A DNA stretch of 64,000 nucleotides from Methanolinea sp. (GCA_016699325.1 CP064971.1:992001-1056000); one strand, 5' to 3'. Shown: positions 36,535 through 46,427, numbered from the stretch's first letter. Numbers and translations: made by a program. Notes: generated from the sequence alone by a model not told the origin.

Positions 36535-38067
36535 ATGACAAACATCACCACGTTTCTGGATAATAACGCGCGTATCAGGGACCGACCGGCGCTGATCGCC
36601 CCCTCCCGCGGGATATGTTACACCTACCGGGAACTTCTTTCTGCGGTGAACACCCGGGCACTTAGCCTGCGTGAGCAGGGGGTGGTGAAGGGGGACCGGG
36701 TCTGCATCTACCTCGACAGTGTCCCCGACTACCTGATAAGTTATTTTGCCATCTGGAGGATAGGCGCCGTTGCCGTCCCTTCCACTATCACCTACCGGGA
36801 GGAAGAACTGTTCCACGTGCTTACCGATTCGGGGACATGCTGCCTGATCCATGCCAGCGATGGTGCAGGGGTGGTGTCCGGGGTCAGGCAACGGGTGGAA
36901 GGCCTGTCTGCGGTAATCAATAGTGAAAAGCCCGGAGAGGAGGTGCCGGATGAACAGGTCCGGGCCGAGCATTGCCGGTGCGATGATCTGTGCCAGCTCC
37001 AGTACACGGCAGGGACTACCGGGCGGCCGAAAGGGGCCATGCTCACCCATGGGAACTGGATGGCAGCACTGGAGACCGAACGTGAAGTGCTCTCGCTGAC
37101 AATTGATGACCGGTACCTCGGGATATACCCGATGGGGCATATCGGAGTCAGCTGGGGACTTTCCGTCCTGCGGGCCGGTGGCACCTATGTCACCATGGAG
37201 AGGTTTTCCCTTCCCTTGTACCTGCACCTGTGCCGGGAATACCGGATAACCGTGCTCTCAGGGATGCCCCCGGTCATCCACTCCCTGTGCAATGCCCCTG
37301 AAGGGACCGAGCACTGCCTGTCATCGGTCCGGGTTATCATCAGTGGCGGCGGCCCGCTCCTCCCCACCATCTGGGAGGAGTTTGACCGGCGCTACGGGGT
37401 CCCCGTGGCCAATGCGTACGGTCTCTCGGAAACGATTATTGTCGGTACCGGGACCGCCACCCTTCCCGGATCCCCGGTGATACGGGGGAACTACTGGAGC
37501 GTGGGGGTCCCGGTGGGGTATTCGGAAATGAAGATTGTGGACCCTGCCGATCCAACGGTAACATTGCGTCCCGGTGAAGATGGCGAAGTCGCGTTGCGAG
37601 GCCCCTCTGTGGCACGGGGCTACTGGGGAATGCCCGGGCTGACCGAAGAATCGTTCCTTCCGGACGGGTGGTTCCTCACCGGGGATATCGGGCACCAGGA
37701 TGAGGAAGGTGTCCTCTACATCACCGATCGGAAAAAGGATATGATCATCATGTCCGGGTGGAAGGTGTACCCGACCGAGGTCGAGAACGCGATCCTTGCC
37801 CATCAGGCAATTCACGATGCGGCGGTCTTCGGGCACCCTGATGAACACCGGGGAGAGATCCCGGTGGCCGCAATAGTCCTCAAAGAGGGAGCGGCTATCT
37901 CTGATGAGGAACTCATTGGATTTCTCAGGGAGCGGCTGGCCGGCTACAAGGTGCCGAGAGCGGTTATCCGGTTGGATGCATTGCCGCGTGTCCATGGATG
38001 GAAGCTCCTGAGAAGGAAGCTTCGCGAGGAGTACAGGGGGCTTATCCCCGGCCAAACCTTATCATGA
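36535..38067 (+). CDS. AMP-forming acyl-CoA synthetase
   Basis: A 510-residue ANL-superfamily adenylate-forming ligase resembling long-chain fatty-acid-CoA ligases. Motifs: the phosphate loop YTAGTTGRPKGAML (about residue 162), AYGLSET, the GWFLTGDIGHQDEEG hinge region, and the C-terminal lysine motif near the HGWKLLRRKLREEY end. Two TRAM-like membrane segments are absent, so it is cytosolic. The substrate is not evident; isoprenoid lipids mean methanogens do not need fatty acids, so salvage or a different acid is likely. Confidence 0.88.
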   Translation: MTNITTFLDNNARIRDRPALIAPSRGICYTYRELLSAVNTRALSLREQGVVKGDRVCIYLDSVPDYLISYFAIWRIGAVAVPSTITYREEELFHVLTDSGTCCLIHASDGAGVVSGVRQRVEGLSAVINSEKPGEEVPDEQVRAEHCRCDDLCQLQYTAGTTGRPKGAMLTHGNWMAALETEREVLSLTIDDRYLGIYPMGHIGVSWGLSVLRAGGTYVTMERFSLPLYLHLCREYRITVLSGMPPVIHSLCNAPEGTEHCLSSVRVIISGGGPLLPTIWEEFDRRYGVPVANAYGLSETIIVGTGTATLPGSPVIRGNYWSVGVPVGYSEMKIVDPADPTVTLRPGEDGEVALRGPSVARGYWGMPGLTEESFLPDGWFLTGDIGHQDEEGVLYITDRKKDMIIMSGWKVYPTEVENAILAHQAIHDAAVFGHPDEHRGEIPVAAIVLKEGAAISDEELIGFLRERLAGYKVPRAVIRLDALPRVHGWKLLRRKLREEYRGLIPGQTLS

Positions 38068-38106
38068 GGGATTGCAGTATACTACATAACAAGGGGGCGT
38101 TGAGCC

Positions 38107-38691
38107 GTGACATCAAACAACAGGCGGTCTTCCGGTGTCCTCGGTCTCGATCCCGTTCTTGACGGAGGTTTTCCCCGCGGGACCACCATCATCGTGATGG
38201 GATCTCCGCTCGCCGGTGTCGATCTCCTGGCAAGGCAGTTCTGGAAGACGGATGATGAAGGTGGTGCCTACCTGATGCTCGACAGCGAGATCGAGGAAGG
38301 GATGATCGATGCACAGGCGTTTGCTCCTGGCCAGATCCCCCCGCACTTCACCGGCCAGCGGATCGTGGTCGATTCCCTCTCGTCAATCATCCTGCAGCAC
38401 GGAATCGAGGCGGCACTCTCCTGCATGACCTGCGCACGGGATGAAGTTGCACGGACCGGGTCAAACATCATGTTCATCCTGTATACCAATATCCATACCG
38501 CACGGGAAGAGATTCGCGTGCTCAGGACAGCCGATGTGGTCATCGAGTTAAGGGAGGTCACCCACGCGACCGAGGTTGACCGCCAGCTGGCGGTCCGCAA
38601 GGTGAAGAACAACCAGGTCACGAAACGGCTGATTCCCTTCAACATCACCGAGAAGGGAATCGAGCTCTCGACCACGTCCCGTGTGGTATAG
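38107..38691 (+). CDS. RecA/KaiC-like ATPase-fold protein with degenerate Walker A
   Basis: A 194-residue RAD55/KaiC-like domain starting from a GTG. The usual GXXXXGK[ST] loop reads G32-SPLA-G37-V38-D39, so the invariant Lys and Ser/Thr are missing, while the Walker B-like RIVVDSLSS remains. ATP hydrolysis is therefore unlikely. It follows the acyl-CoA synthetase after 40 nt on the same strand. Similar KaiC-like paralogues are abundant in methanogens; function unknown. Confidence 0.75.
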   Translation: MTSNNRRSSGVLGLDPVLDGGFPRGTTIIVMGSPLAGVDLLARQFWKTDDEGGAYLMLDSEIEEGMIDAQAFAPGQIPPHFTGQRIVVDSLSSIILQHGIEAALSCMTCARDEVARTGSNIMFILYTNIHTAREEIRVLRTADVVIELREVTHATEVDRQLAVRKVKNNQVTKRLIPFNITEKGIELSTTSRVV

Positions 38692-38839
38692 GCCGGGTTT
38701 CCAGGGGATGGCGCCGTGTCGCCGGATGCCCGAAAAGAGGTGAGTGGGATCCCCAGGCCTTTGTACTGTTTCGCAGGGAAAAGGCGTTGCCGGTGACCAG
38801 CACGTGCCCTGATGATTTCCGGGATGGTCCGGGACCGGT

Positions 38840-39742
38840 TCAGAGGGCCTGCCGGACCTGGCGGACCGCTTCCACCATCCGGGAGAGCTTGGAGAATGCA
38901 GAGGGGCGGGGGAGCATCCGGAGCCCGCAATCGGGATCGATCAGCAGCTGGTCGGGTGCAAACACCGTGAGGGCCTCCTCGATCCGTGCCCGGATGGCGG
39001 AAACCTCTTCAACCTCGGGCCGGGAGGAGTCGATACACCCGAAACCGACCATTTTTGTTCCGGTATCGCGGTCCCTGAACAGCGCCAGGTTCTCCGGCGA
39101 TTTGGCAAACTCCCCGTCGAGGATATCGATGGGCATGGCGAGGAGGTCATCGATGACTCCTGAGAGGGTGCCGCATACGTGCAGGCAGACCGGGACCGAG
39201 ATGTTTCCGGTGACCAGGCGGAGTGCCTCGGTTGCCGTGGCAAGGTCGGTTGCTCCGGTGGAAAGGATGGGTTCGTCGACCTGGATGAGGAAAACCCCCG
39301 CCTCCTCGAGAAGCCGGGCTTCGCGGGAGAGTGCCCGGGCCAGGTCGATTGCCAGATCCTCCCTGCTCCGGTAGGATGGCGTCGCGATATGGAGGGCAAA
39401 GGAGAGTGTTGACGGACCGGTGATGATGCCCTTGACCCGGGGGGCCCGGGAGACCGCGTACCGGGTGTCGGACACGGTTATCGGGCCGGGTGCGGGGGAG
39501 ACCGGACCGATCACCTCGTTTCCGCGGATACCGGGAATCAGCCCGGTGAACATGCCGACCATGTCGCCGCGGACCTGCCCATCGGAGATGATATCGATCC
39601 CGGCAGCAACCTGATCGGAAACCGCGATCTTCACCGCTTCCCGGAACGGGTCGAGGAGGCTGGATATCCCCTTCCGCTTTTCGGCCGGATAACTCCCTAC
39701 CACCGTGGTGGGGAGATCCATTCCCGGGACGATACTGCTCAT
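38840..39742 (-). CDS. MetE-like methionine synthase (short archaeal form)
   Basis: A 300-residue cobalamin-independent methionine synthase C-terminal-domain protein, the archaeal short form that takes methyl groups from methylcobamide rather than folates. The start LPTTVVGSYP, the GDMVGMFTG segment, the CLHVCG zinc-binding His/Cys and the late LLIDPDCGLRMLPR (third zinc Cys) are typical. Its ATG overlaps the aspS stop (ATGA), so it is translated after aspS; the longer upstream frame lies inside aspS and is rejected. Confidence 0.9.
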   Translation of the reverse strand: MSSIVPGMDLPTTVVGSYPAEKRKGISSLLDPFREAVKIAVSDQVAAGIDIISDGQVRGDMVGMFTGLIPGIRGNEVIGPVSPAPGPITVSDTRYAVSRAPRVKGIITGPSTLSFALHIATPSYRSREDLAIDLARALSREARLLEEAGVFLIQVDEPILSTGATDLATATEALRLVTGNISVPVCLHVCGTLSGVIDDLLAMPIDILDGEFAKSPENLALFRDRDTGTKMVGFGCIDSSRPEVEEVSAIRARIEEALTVFAPDQLLIDPDCGLRMLPRPSAFSKLSRMVEAVRQVRQAL

Positions 39743-41031
39743 GGAGTCAGCCGGTGCCGATCTCTCGGGAAGAGGACTGCTTCCCTGATGTTTCCAAGCG
39801 AGAGCATGGTCATGATCAGGCGCTCCGCACCCAGGCCCCATCCGGCATGGGGCGGCATGCCGTAGCGGAAGGGGTCGAGATAAAATTCAAAATTATCGGG
39901 ATCGAGTCCCTTGGCCCGGATCTGGCGGACGAGCAGGTCGTGCTGGTGAACCCGCTGCGACCCTGAGGAGAGTTCCATCCGGGGGTGCATCAGGTCGAAT
40001 GCCTTGCAGACCCCGGGGTTATCCTCGTATGGCATGGCATAGTAGGGCTTGATCTCGGTCGGCCAGTCGATGATAAAATAGTGATCGCCCATCTGCTCGC
40101 CGACAGTCTTCTCTGCGATGGTGCCGATATCATCGCCATAGGCGATTGGCTCACCGGTCGCATCTGATGCCATGCGGATGGCTTCAGCGTAGGGAAGCCT
40201 GGGGAACGGGGCTTTCGGGACGGGAAGCGGCCCGATCTCCAGGGATTCGAGTGCCGGTGCGCAACGTTCATTCACCTCACGGTAGACCGCAACTATAAGT
40301 TTTTCAAGGAGATCCATGACCACGTGGTGATCGGCAAACGAGACTTCGATGTCGATGGAGGTGGCCTCGTTGAGGTGTTTTGTGGTATTATGCTCCTCTG
40401 CCCGGAATATCGGGCCGATCTCAAAGACTTTTTCGAACCCAGCCCCCATCATCATCTGCTTGTATAGTTGCGGGCTCTGGTTGAGGAAGGCTTCCTTCTC
40501 GAAATAGGCGATGGGGAAGAGCTCGGTTCCCCCTTCGGTGGCAGCGGCCACAATCTTTGGTGTGGAGATGTTGACGAACCCGCGGGAGTAGAGAAAGTCA
40601 GATATCGCATGCAGGACTGCACTCCTGACCTGGAATACCGCAGCGACCCGGGGCCGGCGGGCGTCCAGGAACCGGGCATCGAGCCGGGTGTCGAGCTCTG
40701 CGGGGACCTTCTCGACCACGTCGAGTGGGAGCGGGCTCTCGCTCCTGCTTACCACCTCGAACTCATCGGGAACAAGCTCCCTGCCGCCCGGGGCCTTTTC
40801 GATGGCTTTCACCTTCCCCTTTACCAGGACCAGGGATTCGCGGGACGCGTTCCTGATGGCCGAAAGCACCTGATCTCCAACCTTCTTCTTCGGGACGGTC
40901 ACCTGCAGAATCCCGGACCAGTCCCTGACCAGGAAGAAGGTGAGACCACCGAGGTCCCGGATTTCATGGACCCAGCCCAGCACTTCGGCTGTTTCCGACT
41001 CAGGGGTCACTTCCCGTATTGGAATCCGCAT
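39739..41031 (-). CDS. aspS: Aspartyl-tRNA synthetase (archaeal type)
   Basis: Class IIb aminoacyl-tRNA synthetase (430 residues) with an N-terminal OB-fold anticodon-binding domain (about 1-100) and catalytic core. Motif 2 is FRAEEHNTTKHLNE, motif 3 the C-terminal GWGLGAERLIMTML. Archaeal enzymes of this type are often non-discriminating, also charging tRNA-Asn; not decidable here. It heads an operon with the MetE-like gene. Confidence 0.95.
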   Translation of the reverse strand: MRIPIREVTPESETAEVLGWVHEIRDLGGLTFFLVRDWSGILQVTVPKKKVGDQVLSAIRNASRESLVLVKGKVKAIEKAPGGRELVPDEFEVVSRSESPLPLDVVEKVPAELDTRLDARFLDARRPRVAAVFQVRSAVLHAISDFLYSRGFVNISTPKIVAAATEGGTELFPIAYFEKEAFLNQSPQLYKQMMMGAGFEKVFEIGPIFRAEEHNTTKHLNEATSIDIEVSFADHHVVMDLLEKLIVAVYREVNERCAPALESLEIGPLPVPKAPFPRLPYAEAIRMASDATGEPIAYGDDIGTIAEKTVGEQMGDHYFIIDWPTEIKPYYAMPYEDNPGVCKAFDLMHPRMELSSGSQRVHQHDLLVRQIRAKGLDPDNFEFYLDPFRYGMPPHAGWGLGAERLIMTMLSLGNIREAVLFPRDRHRLTP

Positions 41032-41108
41032 ATAAGTCCTGAAGCTATGGGGGGTGGGAGATAATCTCTTTTTTGCCTCCTGCTGCCGGAAACCCGGGAA
41101 GGAAGAAC

Positions 41109-41774
41109 TCAGGTTTGTCTTACCAGGTCCCGGATCCGCGGTTCCATTTCAGGAATGCCGGAATCGATAAGGTCCCAGATCAGGACCCAGTCCGGGCCGA
41201 AGTATGGCGGGCTAAGCCGGGTTTGCAGTCCTTCCAGCTGCACCCAGGGAATTCCCGGGGCGGCTTGTTTCCGTTCCGGAGAAAGATGGGCCGCACATTC
41301 CCCGATAACCCGGACCGACCATGCTGCTGCCCGTTTCAGCGTTTCGTCCCGGGAAAAGGCCTTGAAATCGAGATCTTTACTCCGGGACCTGAGAAAGGCG
41401 CACTCGGCAGCCATCCGCGAGAGGTATACCCTGTCCCGGTTCAGCCTGGCATGCTCCTCGTTGACATCGTCCGAGAGATACCCTTCGAGGACCCGCCGGG
41501 TCACGAGATCCACCCGGCGTCCCAGGAGCTCTTCGAGGTAATGTGCAAGACCGATGAAATTGGTCCAGGTCTCGGACCCTGGTTCGAATTCGACCTCGAT
41601 GTCCACATCGCTGCCCGGGCGCATTGTCCCCCGGGCACAGGACCCGAAAATACCGATCTTCCCGACACCAAACAACCTTCTCATTGCTGGAAACCGGGCG
41701 TTGATGGCCACCATGACTTCTTCGCGAATATCTGCCCCTGCCGTTTGTTCCTTCACGGTTCCACCCTGCTCCAC
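41109..41774 (-). CDS. MntA-HepT fusion (nucleotidyltransferase plus degenerate HEPN)
   Basis: A 221-residue natural fusion of the two proteins of the MntA/HepT toxin-antitoxin type. Residues 20-100 are the minimal nucleotidyltransferase with an intact GSCARG...SDVDIEV motif (G44/S45, D56/D58). Residues 111-221 are a HEPN/DUF86 helical domain. The HEPN ribonuclease motif, normally RNXLIHXY, reads QTRLSPPY (184-191), so Arg and His are lost while the Tyr that is the adenylylation target remains. The toxin half is therefore probably inactive. It stands alone on the minus strand. Confidence 0.8.
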   Translation of the reverse strand: MEQGGTVKEQTAGADIREEVMVAINARFPAMRRLFGVGKIGIFGSCARGTMRPGSDVDIEVEFEPGSETWTNFIGLAHYLEELLGRRVDLVTRRVLEGYLSDDVNEEHARLNRDRVYLSRMAAECAFLRSRSKDLDFKAFSRDETLKRAAAWSVRVIGECAAHLSPERKQAAPGIPWVQLEGLQTRLSPPYFGPDWVLIWDLIDSGIPEMEPRIRDLVRQT

Positions 41775-42331
41775 TTGCCCCGGTGGTATCAGGAAGGTAT
41801 TGGACCTGCCCCCTCTTGAAAGTGGATCATCACCATACGGTGAGAGGTGCTCCCCTCCCCCATGAAGCCCGGCCGGCCCGCCACCATCCTCAATGGCTGG
41901 CGCTCCGGGGAGGATGCTTCACCGGCAGTACCCGGGAATCACCGGCTGCCACGGGCACCGGAAACCGCTCCTGACCGCTCCGGGAACGGTGCCCGGCCGG
42001 CCCCCGACCATAACGGCCCCCAGCAGGTCGAGTTCGAACCCAGCGGTGAATACCGGGGGGTAGCGGCAATCTCCCCTCGGGCAAGAGCCAACCGCCCCTA
42101 TGGAAATACCCTGTTCATCGAGACCATGGGGGTCATGGCCGGACCCCCTGCAAAGAAGACCGCGGACAACCGCACATCCGGTATGCCGGCGACTGTTGTC
42201 ACCGGGAGAGGATTGCCAGGTTCACCTGGGATCTGACTCCTGGATACGACCGGATTCGCGCCTGGCCGGTAGGTGGTTGGGATACCGGGGAATCGGGACT
42301 CTATCCTTCCGGCAAAGGGCATCGTTTACCA
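41775..42331. other. Intergenic region without recognised gene
   Basis: This 557-bp spacer has several short open frames on both strands, none with recognisable family features or a convincing ribosome binding site. Nothing else was identified. Confidence 0.5.
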
Positions 42332-43231
42332 TCAATCCCTGGTGACGGTGAGCAGTGCATGCGCAAGCGACGCGCTCTGCTCTTCCCCGGTCATCAGGGT
42401 ATCGAGCCGCAGGCTCCCGGGCACATCTACAGGATCGCGGATATCCTGGACAAAGAGGTCGATGAGGTCATGGTAGAGTGTCTCGCAGGAACGGGAATCG
42501 GGTGTCAATCCCCTGGCCCGCATCAGGGCTCCTGCAGGGCCGCTGACCGGGGCGTCTCCGATAAACGGGCTCACGGCGATGACGAAGGCATCCATGAGCA
42601 GGGGGACGACCCCTTCACACTCGAGGATGGGGAGGATACTCGTGACAGGATTGCTCGGGCCGATGATGACCATGTCAGACGCCTCGATGGCAGAGAGCAC
42701 CTCCCCGGTGGCTTGCGGGCCGACAGGGGCATACCGGATGACCTCGTCGATGGGAAGCGATCCGCGGTGCCTGACCCAGTATTCCTGGTAATGGATGACC
42801 CGGTCCCCGGTCCTGATGAGCGTTGCAACCTGCTGGTCGGTCATCGGGAGAATGGAGGCGGTGATCCCCAGCCGCTCGCAGAGGATGCGGGTGGCCCTGG
42901 TAAGGGCATGGCCGCTGTTCAGGAGGTCTCCCCGTGCGATCTGGATTGCACGGTCCCGGTCCCCTATGGCGATATACTCGTCGACCCCCAGGCGGAGCAG
43001 TTCGTCGTGGGTACGGAAGGTATCGCCATCGATCCCCCACCATGCGCCGGTGTTGAGCATGCCCGAAAAGAGGTAGAGGAGCGTATCGATATCGGGTGAG
43101 AGGTGGCCGCCGGATATCCACAGGTCTTCGGCGGTGTTTACAACTACGGTTATCGCGGCATCGGAGATGTGCCTGCGGATACCCCTGATGAGCTTGGGAG
43201 TGCCTGTTCCTCCGGAAAGGAAGGTGATCAT
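42332..43231 (-). CDS. cofD: 2-phospho-L-lactate transferase (F420 biosynthesis)
   Basis: A CofD-family protein of about 299 residues that joins the activated phospholactate-guanosine (LPPG) to the deazaflavin Fo to give F420-0. Hallmarks: N-terminal LSGGTGTPKLIRGI, NTAEDLWISGGHLSPDIDTLLYLF, and LGDRD-like IAIGDRDRAIQIARG. F420 is the electron carrier of hydrogenotrophic methanogenesis. Two adjacent ATG codons occur (43234, 43231); no strong Shine-Dalgarno is seen. Confidence 0.95.
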   Translation of the reverse strand: MITFLSGGTGTPKLIRGIRRHISDAAITVVVNTAEDLWISGGHLSPDIDTLLYLFSGMLNTGAWWGIDGDTFRTHDELLRLGVDEYIAIGDRDRAIQIARGDLLNSGHALTRATRILCERLGITASILPMTDQQVATLIRTGDRVIHYQEYWVRHRGSLPIDEVIRYAPVGPQATGEVLSAIEASDMVIIGPSNPVTSILPILECEGVVPLLMDAFVIAVSPFIGDAPVSGPAGALMRARGLTPDSRSCETLYHDLIDLFVQDIRDPVDVPGSLRLDTLMTGEEQSASLAHALLTVTRD

Positions 43232-43278
43232 CACTCAATACCTTTATTTCCCGATATCAAGACTGTTTAGGTAATCCG

Positions 43279-44484
43279 ATGAAGATCATCAAGGACCCGG
43301 TCCATGGGTACATCGAGGTTCCTGGCTACATCCTGCCCATCCTTGATGCTCCGGTCCTCCAGCGTCTCCGCTATATCCGACAGCTCGGTTTCTCATACCT
43401 CGTGTATCCCGGTGCCAACCATACACGGTTCGAACACTCGCTCGGCACCATGTTCCTTGCCGACCTGATGGCCCGCCAGCTTCTCCTGTCCCCCGATGAA
43501 CGGCAACTGGTGATATCGACAGCGCTCATCCACGACATCGGGCATGGCCCGTTCTCCCATGCCATCGAGCCTGCGATGAAGGAACTCTGCGGGAGGGCAC
43601 ACCACGATACGGCATGGCTCACCGAAGACCCGGATCTCACCTCCATCCTTGCCGGGCACGGGATCGATACCGGGCAATCAGCGGCGCTCCTGGACGGGGA
43701 GCATGAACTCTCTGGGATCCTGCACGGCGAACTGGACGTGGACCGGATGGACTACCTCCTCCGCGATGCCCACTACACCGGGGTGCCCTACGGGACGGTT
43801 GATGCCCACCGCCTGATACGAAATACCGTTATCTACGATGGGCAGATCGCTATCCAGGAAGGTGGGATCAATGCTGCCGAGTCCCTGCTGATCGCCCGGA
43901 CCCTCATGAGGCCGGCAGTCTACTACCACCATGTCAGCAGGATCGCTGAGATGATGTTATCCCGCGCGGTGTACGAGCATTTCCTGAGTATCCGGGGCGC
44001 CCATCCCTGGTCCTTCATGCGGCTCGATGATGCAGGCTGCTTCCAGAGCCTCCTCCATTCGCCATCCGAGGTGGCCCGGGTGCTTATCGAGAGTATCTAC
44101 AGCCGGAGGATGTACAAGCGTGCCCTCTATGTGGGAAAGGACCAGGTCAACATGGCGATCATCGCCCAGGAGAGCACACCGGCAAAGATGCGCGGTCTCG
44201 CAGCACGGATCGCGAAGGCCGCCGGGGTCGAAGCCCACGAGGTGCTGGTCGATATCCCTGAGTTTCCAAAGGCCATGTCCGTGCACGTGAAGGTGAAGAA
44301 CCGCGACCGGGTGGTTGGACTGGAAGAGATATCCCCGCTGGTGACGACACTCAACGAAACCCGGCGCGGGCAGTGGCGGCTCGGGGTGTATTCTTCGCCC
44401 GGGTGCGTGACAGAAGTAGGGTCGGCCACCCGCGAGATCCTGCACGTGAAACCGTTCACCACCCAGGACCGTCTCCCGTTGTGA
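43279..44484 (+). CDS. HD-domain phosphohydrolase (dNTPase/SAMHD1-like)
   Basis: A 401-residue HD-superfamily metal-dependent phosphohydrolase of the COG1078 type. N-terminal KIIKDPVHGYIEV is the family signature; the HD metal ligands lie in TRFEHSLGTMFLA and TALIHDIGHGPFSHAIE, and a further Asp in GELDVDRMDYLLRDA. Homologues hydrolyse dNTPs. It begins 45 nt from the divergent cofD start. Confidence 0.92.
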   Translation: MKIIKDPVHGYIEVPGYILPILDAPVLQRLRYIRQLGFSYLVYPGANHTRFEHSLGTMFLADLMARQLLLSPDERQLVISTALIHDIGHGPFSHAIEPAMKELCGRAHHDTAWLTEDPDLTSILAGHGIDTGQSAALLDGEHELSGILHGELDVDRMDYLLRDAHYTGVPYGTVDAHRLIRNTVIYDGQIAIQEGGINAAESLLIARTLMRPAVYYHHVSRIAEMMLSRAVYEHFLSIRGAHPWSFMRLDDAGCFQSLLHSPSEVARVLIESIYSRRMYKRALYVGKDQVNMAIIAQESTPAKMRGLAARIAKAAGVEAHEVLVDIPEFPKAMSVHVKVKNRDRVVGLEEISPLVTTLNETRRGQWRLGVYSSPGCVTEVGSATREILHVKPFTTQDRLPL

Positions 44485-44559
44485 CGAGGGAAGGCTGGTC
44501 CCGGATAAAAAAAGAACCTTTATGTACATCCAGGTGAACCTTCCAGCGAGGGGGATTCC

Positions 44560-45003
44560 GTGCTCGAATACTGGATAGTGGTCACGATTGGCGTAATCGT
44601 GGTTGTTGTTGCTCTCTGCCTGACCTACCTCTTCGCAGAGAGCAGGGAGCTGCGGATGGTCCGCAGCAGGTATCGCCTGAAGGTCTACGAGGAACTCTTC
44701 CATGCCATCACCGACATGAACGTCGCCGGGTCGGACGAATACAGGCTCGATCGTGCCAAGAAAAGGATGGCCTTCACCCTGAACCGGCTCAACCTGGTCG
44801 CATCGGAAGAGGTCCTCAAACGCGTGAACGAGCTGCTCGATTTCCTGAACGAAGCCGCTGAAGGGAACCTCGATCTGCTCCGGCAGCTGAATCTCCTGAA
44901 TGCCATCGTGATTGCGGCACGAAAGGATCTCGATCCGGCATCGGCCCGGGCCATTGAAGCTTCCGGGTTCAGGTTCAAGTTCTATACACCGGCCCGGGAA
45001 TGA
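44560..45003 (+). CDS. Hypothetical single-pass membrane protein
   Basis: Not recognised as a named family. The 147 residues start at a GTG (ORF begins EYWIVVTIGVIVVVV) with one N-terminal membrane helix (about residues 4-27), then a mostly helical, charged cytoplasmic-looking domain (KRMAFTLNRLNLVASEEVLKRVNELLDFLNE). Codon use resembles its neighbours, so it is likely real. Confidence 0.65.
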   Translation: MLEYWIVVTIGVIVVVVALCLTYLFAESRELRMVRSRYRLKVYEELFHAITDMNVAGSDEYRLDRAKKRMAFTLNRLNLVASEEVLKRVNELLDFLNEAAEGNLDLLRQLNLLNAIVIAARKDLDPASARAIEASGFRFKFYTPARE

Positions 45004-45183
45004 TCCCGGACCATTTTCACTCCCTGTTTTTCACCTGGATGCTCCAGTCTCCCGGACTGCGAAAGCAGGCTCCGCGTCCCGTTCTCCCGGGCCACCCCCG
45101 GATTTTAATATTCAGCATCGCTAATCTTGTGAGAGGGACGGGCAGTGCCCGGTCCATGGAGCAGGAGAGAGGAGTGGATCAGG

Positions 45184-46423
45184 ATGCGGGAATTTATCGA
45201 CCGGATGAGGGAGTGCGACGGGGTTATCGATATCGATGATCCGGTGGACGTGGTCTACGAGCCCTGCAGGTATGCCCACAAGACCGACAAGCTCCTTTTT
45301 TTCCATCGGATTGCGGGTGCCCGCGCGGTCATGAACGTTACGGCAACAAGAGAGGCGCTCTCGGTCGCATTGAACATTCCCAGGGACGATCTGGTCCAGC
45401 GCCTGGCCCGTATGGAATACCAGGGATCAGTTGTCCGGGACGGAAAGATCCCGATGCAGCTCCCGGATCTCTCGAAGGTGCCGGTCATGAAACACTATCC
45501 CCTCGATGCAGGGAAATATATCACGGCCGGGATCGTCTTCTCACGGTTCGGCGATACCGAGAATGCATCGATACACCGCCTGCAGGTGCTCGATTCCCGG
45601 AGGGTTGCCGCCCGGCTGGTGGAAGGGCGCCATACCTCAACTCTCTACCGGACAGCCCGTGAACAGGGGGAACGGCTGCCGGTGGCCGTGGCGATCGGGG
45701 TCCATCCCGCGGTCACGTTTGCCTGCTGCACGAGGGTGCCGAAAGGAAAGGAACTCCCGTATGCCGCGAACCTGCTCGGCGGCGAGATACGGGTATGGCA
45801 ATGCGGCAACGGGGTGCGGGTGCCCGAAGCCGAGATCGTGCTCGAAGGGTACATCGGGGGAGAGACCACCGAAGAAGGCCCCTTTGTCGACATCACGGGA
45901 ACGTATGACGTGGTGCGGACCCAGCCGGTCATCGAGTTTACCGGCATGCACCTTATGAAGGATTCCATCTATCATGGAATCCTGCCCGCCGGAAATGAAC
46001 ACCGCCTCCTGATGGGGGCCCCGTACGAGCCTTCCATCTTCCGGGCGGTGGCAGGAGTGACGGAGGTGAAAAACGTCGTCCTGACCACCGGGGGGTGCGG
46101 GGTACTTCCACGCCGTCATACAGGTCCGCAAGCAGACCCAGGGCGATGCAAAGAACGTAATCATGGCTGCATTTTCCGCCCATACCTCTCTAAAGCACGT
46201 GGTGGTGGTGGACGAGGACATCGATCCCACCTGTCTGGAGGACGTGGAGTTTGCGGTTGCCACCCGCGTCAGGGGTGACCGGGATATCATGCTAATAACC
46301 GGAGCCCGGGGCTCGTCTCTGGACCCATCGAAGGCCGAGGACGGGACAAACGTGAAAGTCGGCGTCGATGCTACCATGCCACTGGGCCGCGAAGCGGAAT
46401 TCCTCCGGGCAGCCTGGGAGTGA
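45184..46423 (+). pseudogene. UbiD-family decarboxylase, probably anhydromevalonate phosphate decarboxylase, with one-base frameshift
   Basis: Joined frames give a UbiD-type prenyl-FMN-dependent decarboxylase of about 412 residues. The first frame (from the ATG at 45184, preceded by AGGAG) runs to TTGGCG; the family continuation YFHAVIQVRKQTQGDAKN then appears in the next frame through the C-terminal KHVVVVDEDIDPT to 46423. One extra base, most simply in the GGGG at 46099-46102, explains the break. Because the next gene is the aconitase X subunit of phosphomevalonate dehydratase, the likely reaction is decarboxylation of trans-anhydromevalonate 5-phosphate to isopentenyl phosphate in the archaeal mevalonate pathway. 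Essentiality of that pathway favours a sequencing error. Confidence 0.85.
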
Positions 46424-46427
46424 GCCC

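Noticed and set aside
41847..42236. A 129-residue plus-strand frame in the gap before cofD
   Set aside because: Low-complexity Pro/Gly/Arg-rich composition typical of non-coding GC-rich DNA, with no recognisable domain.
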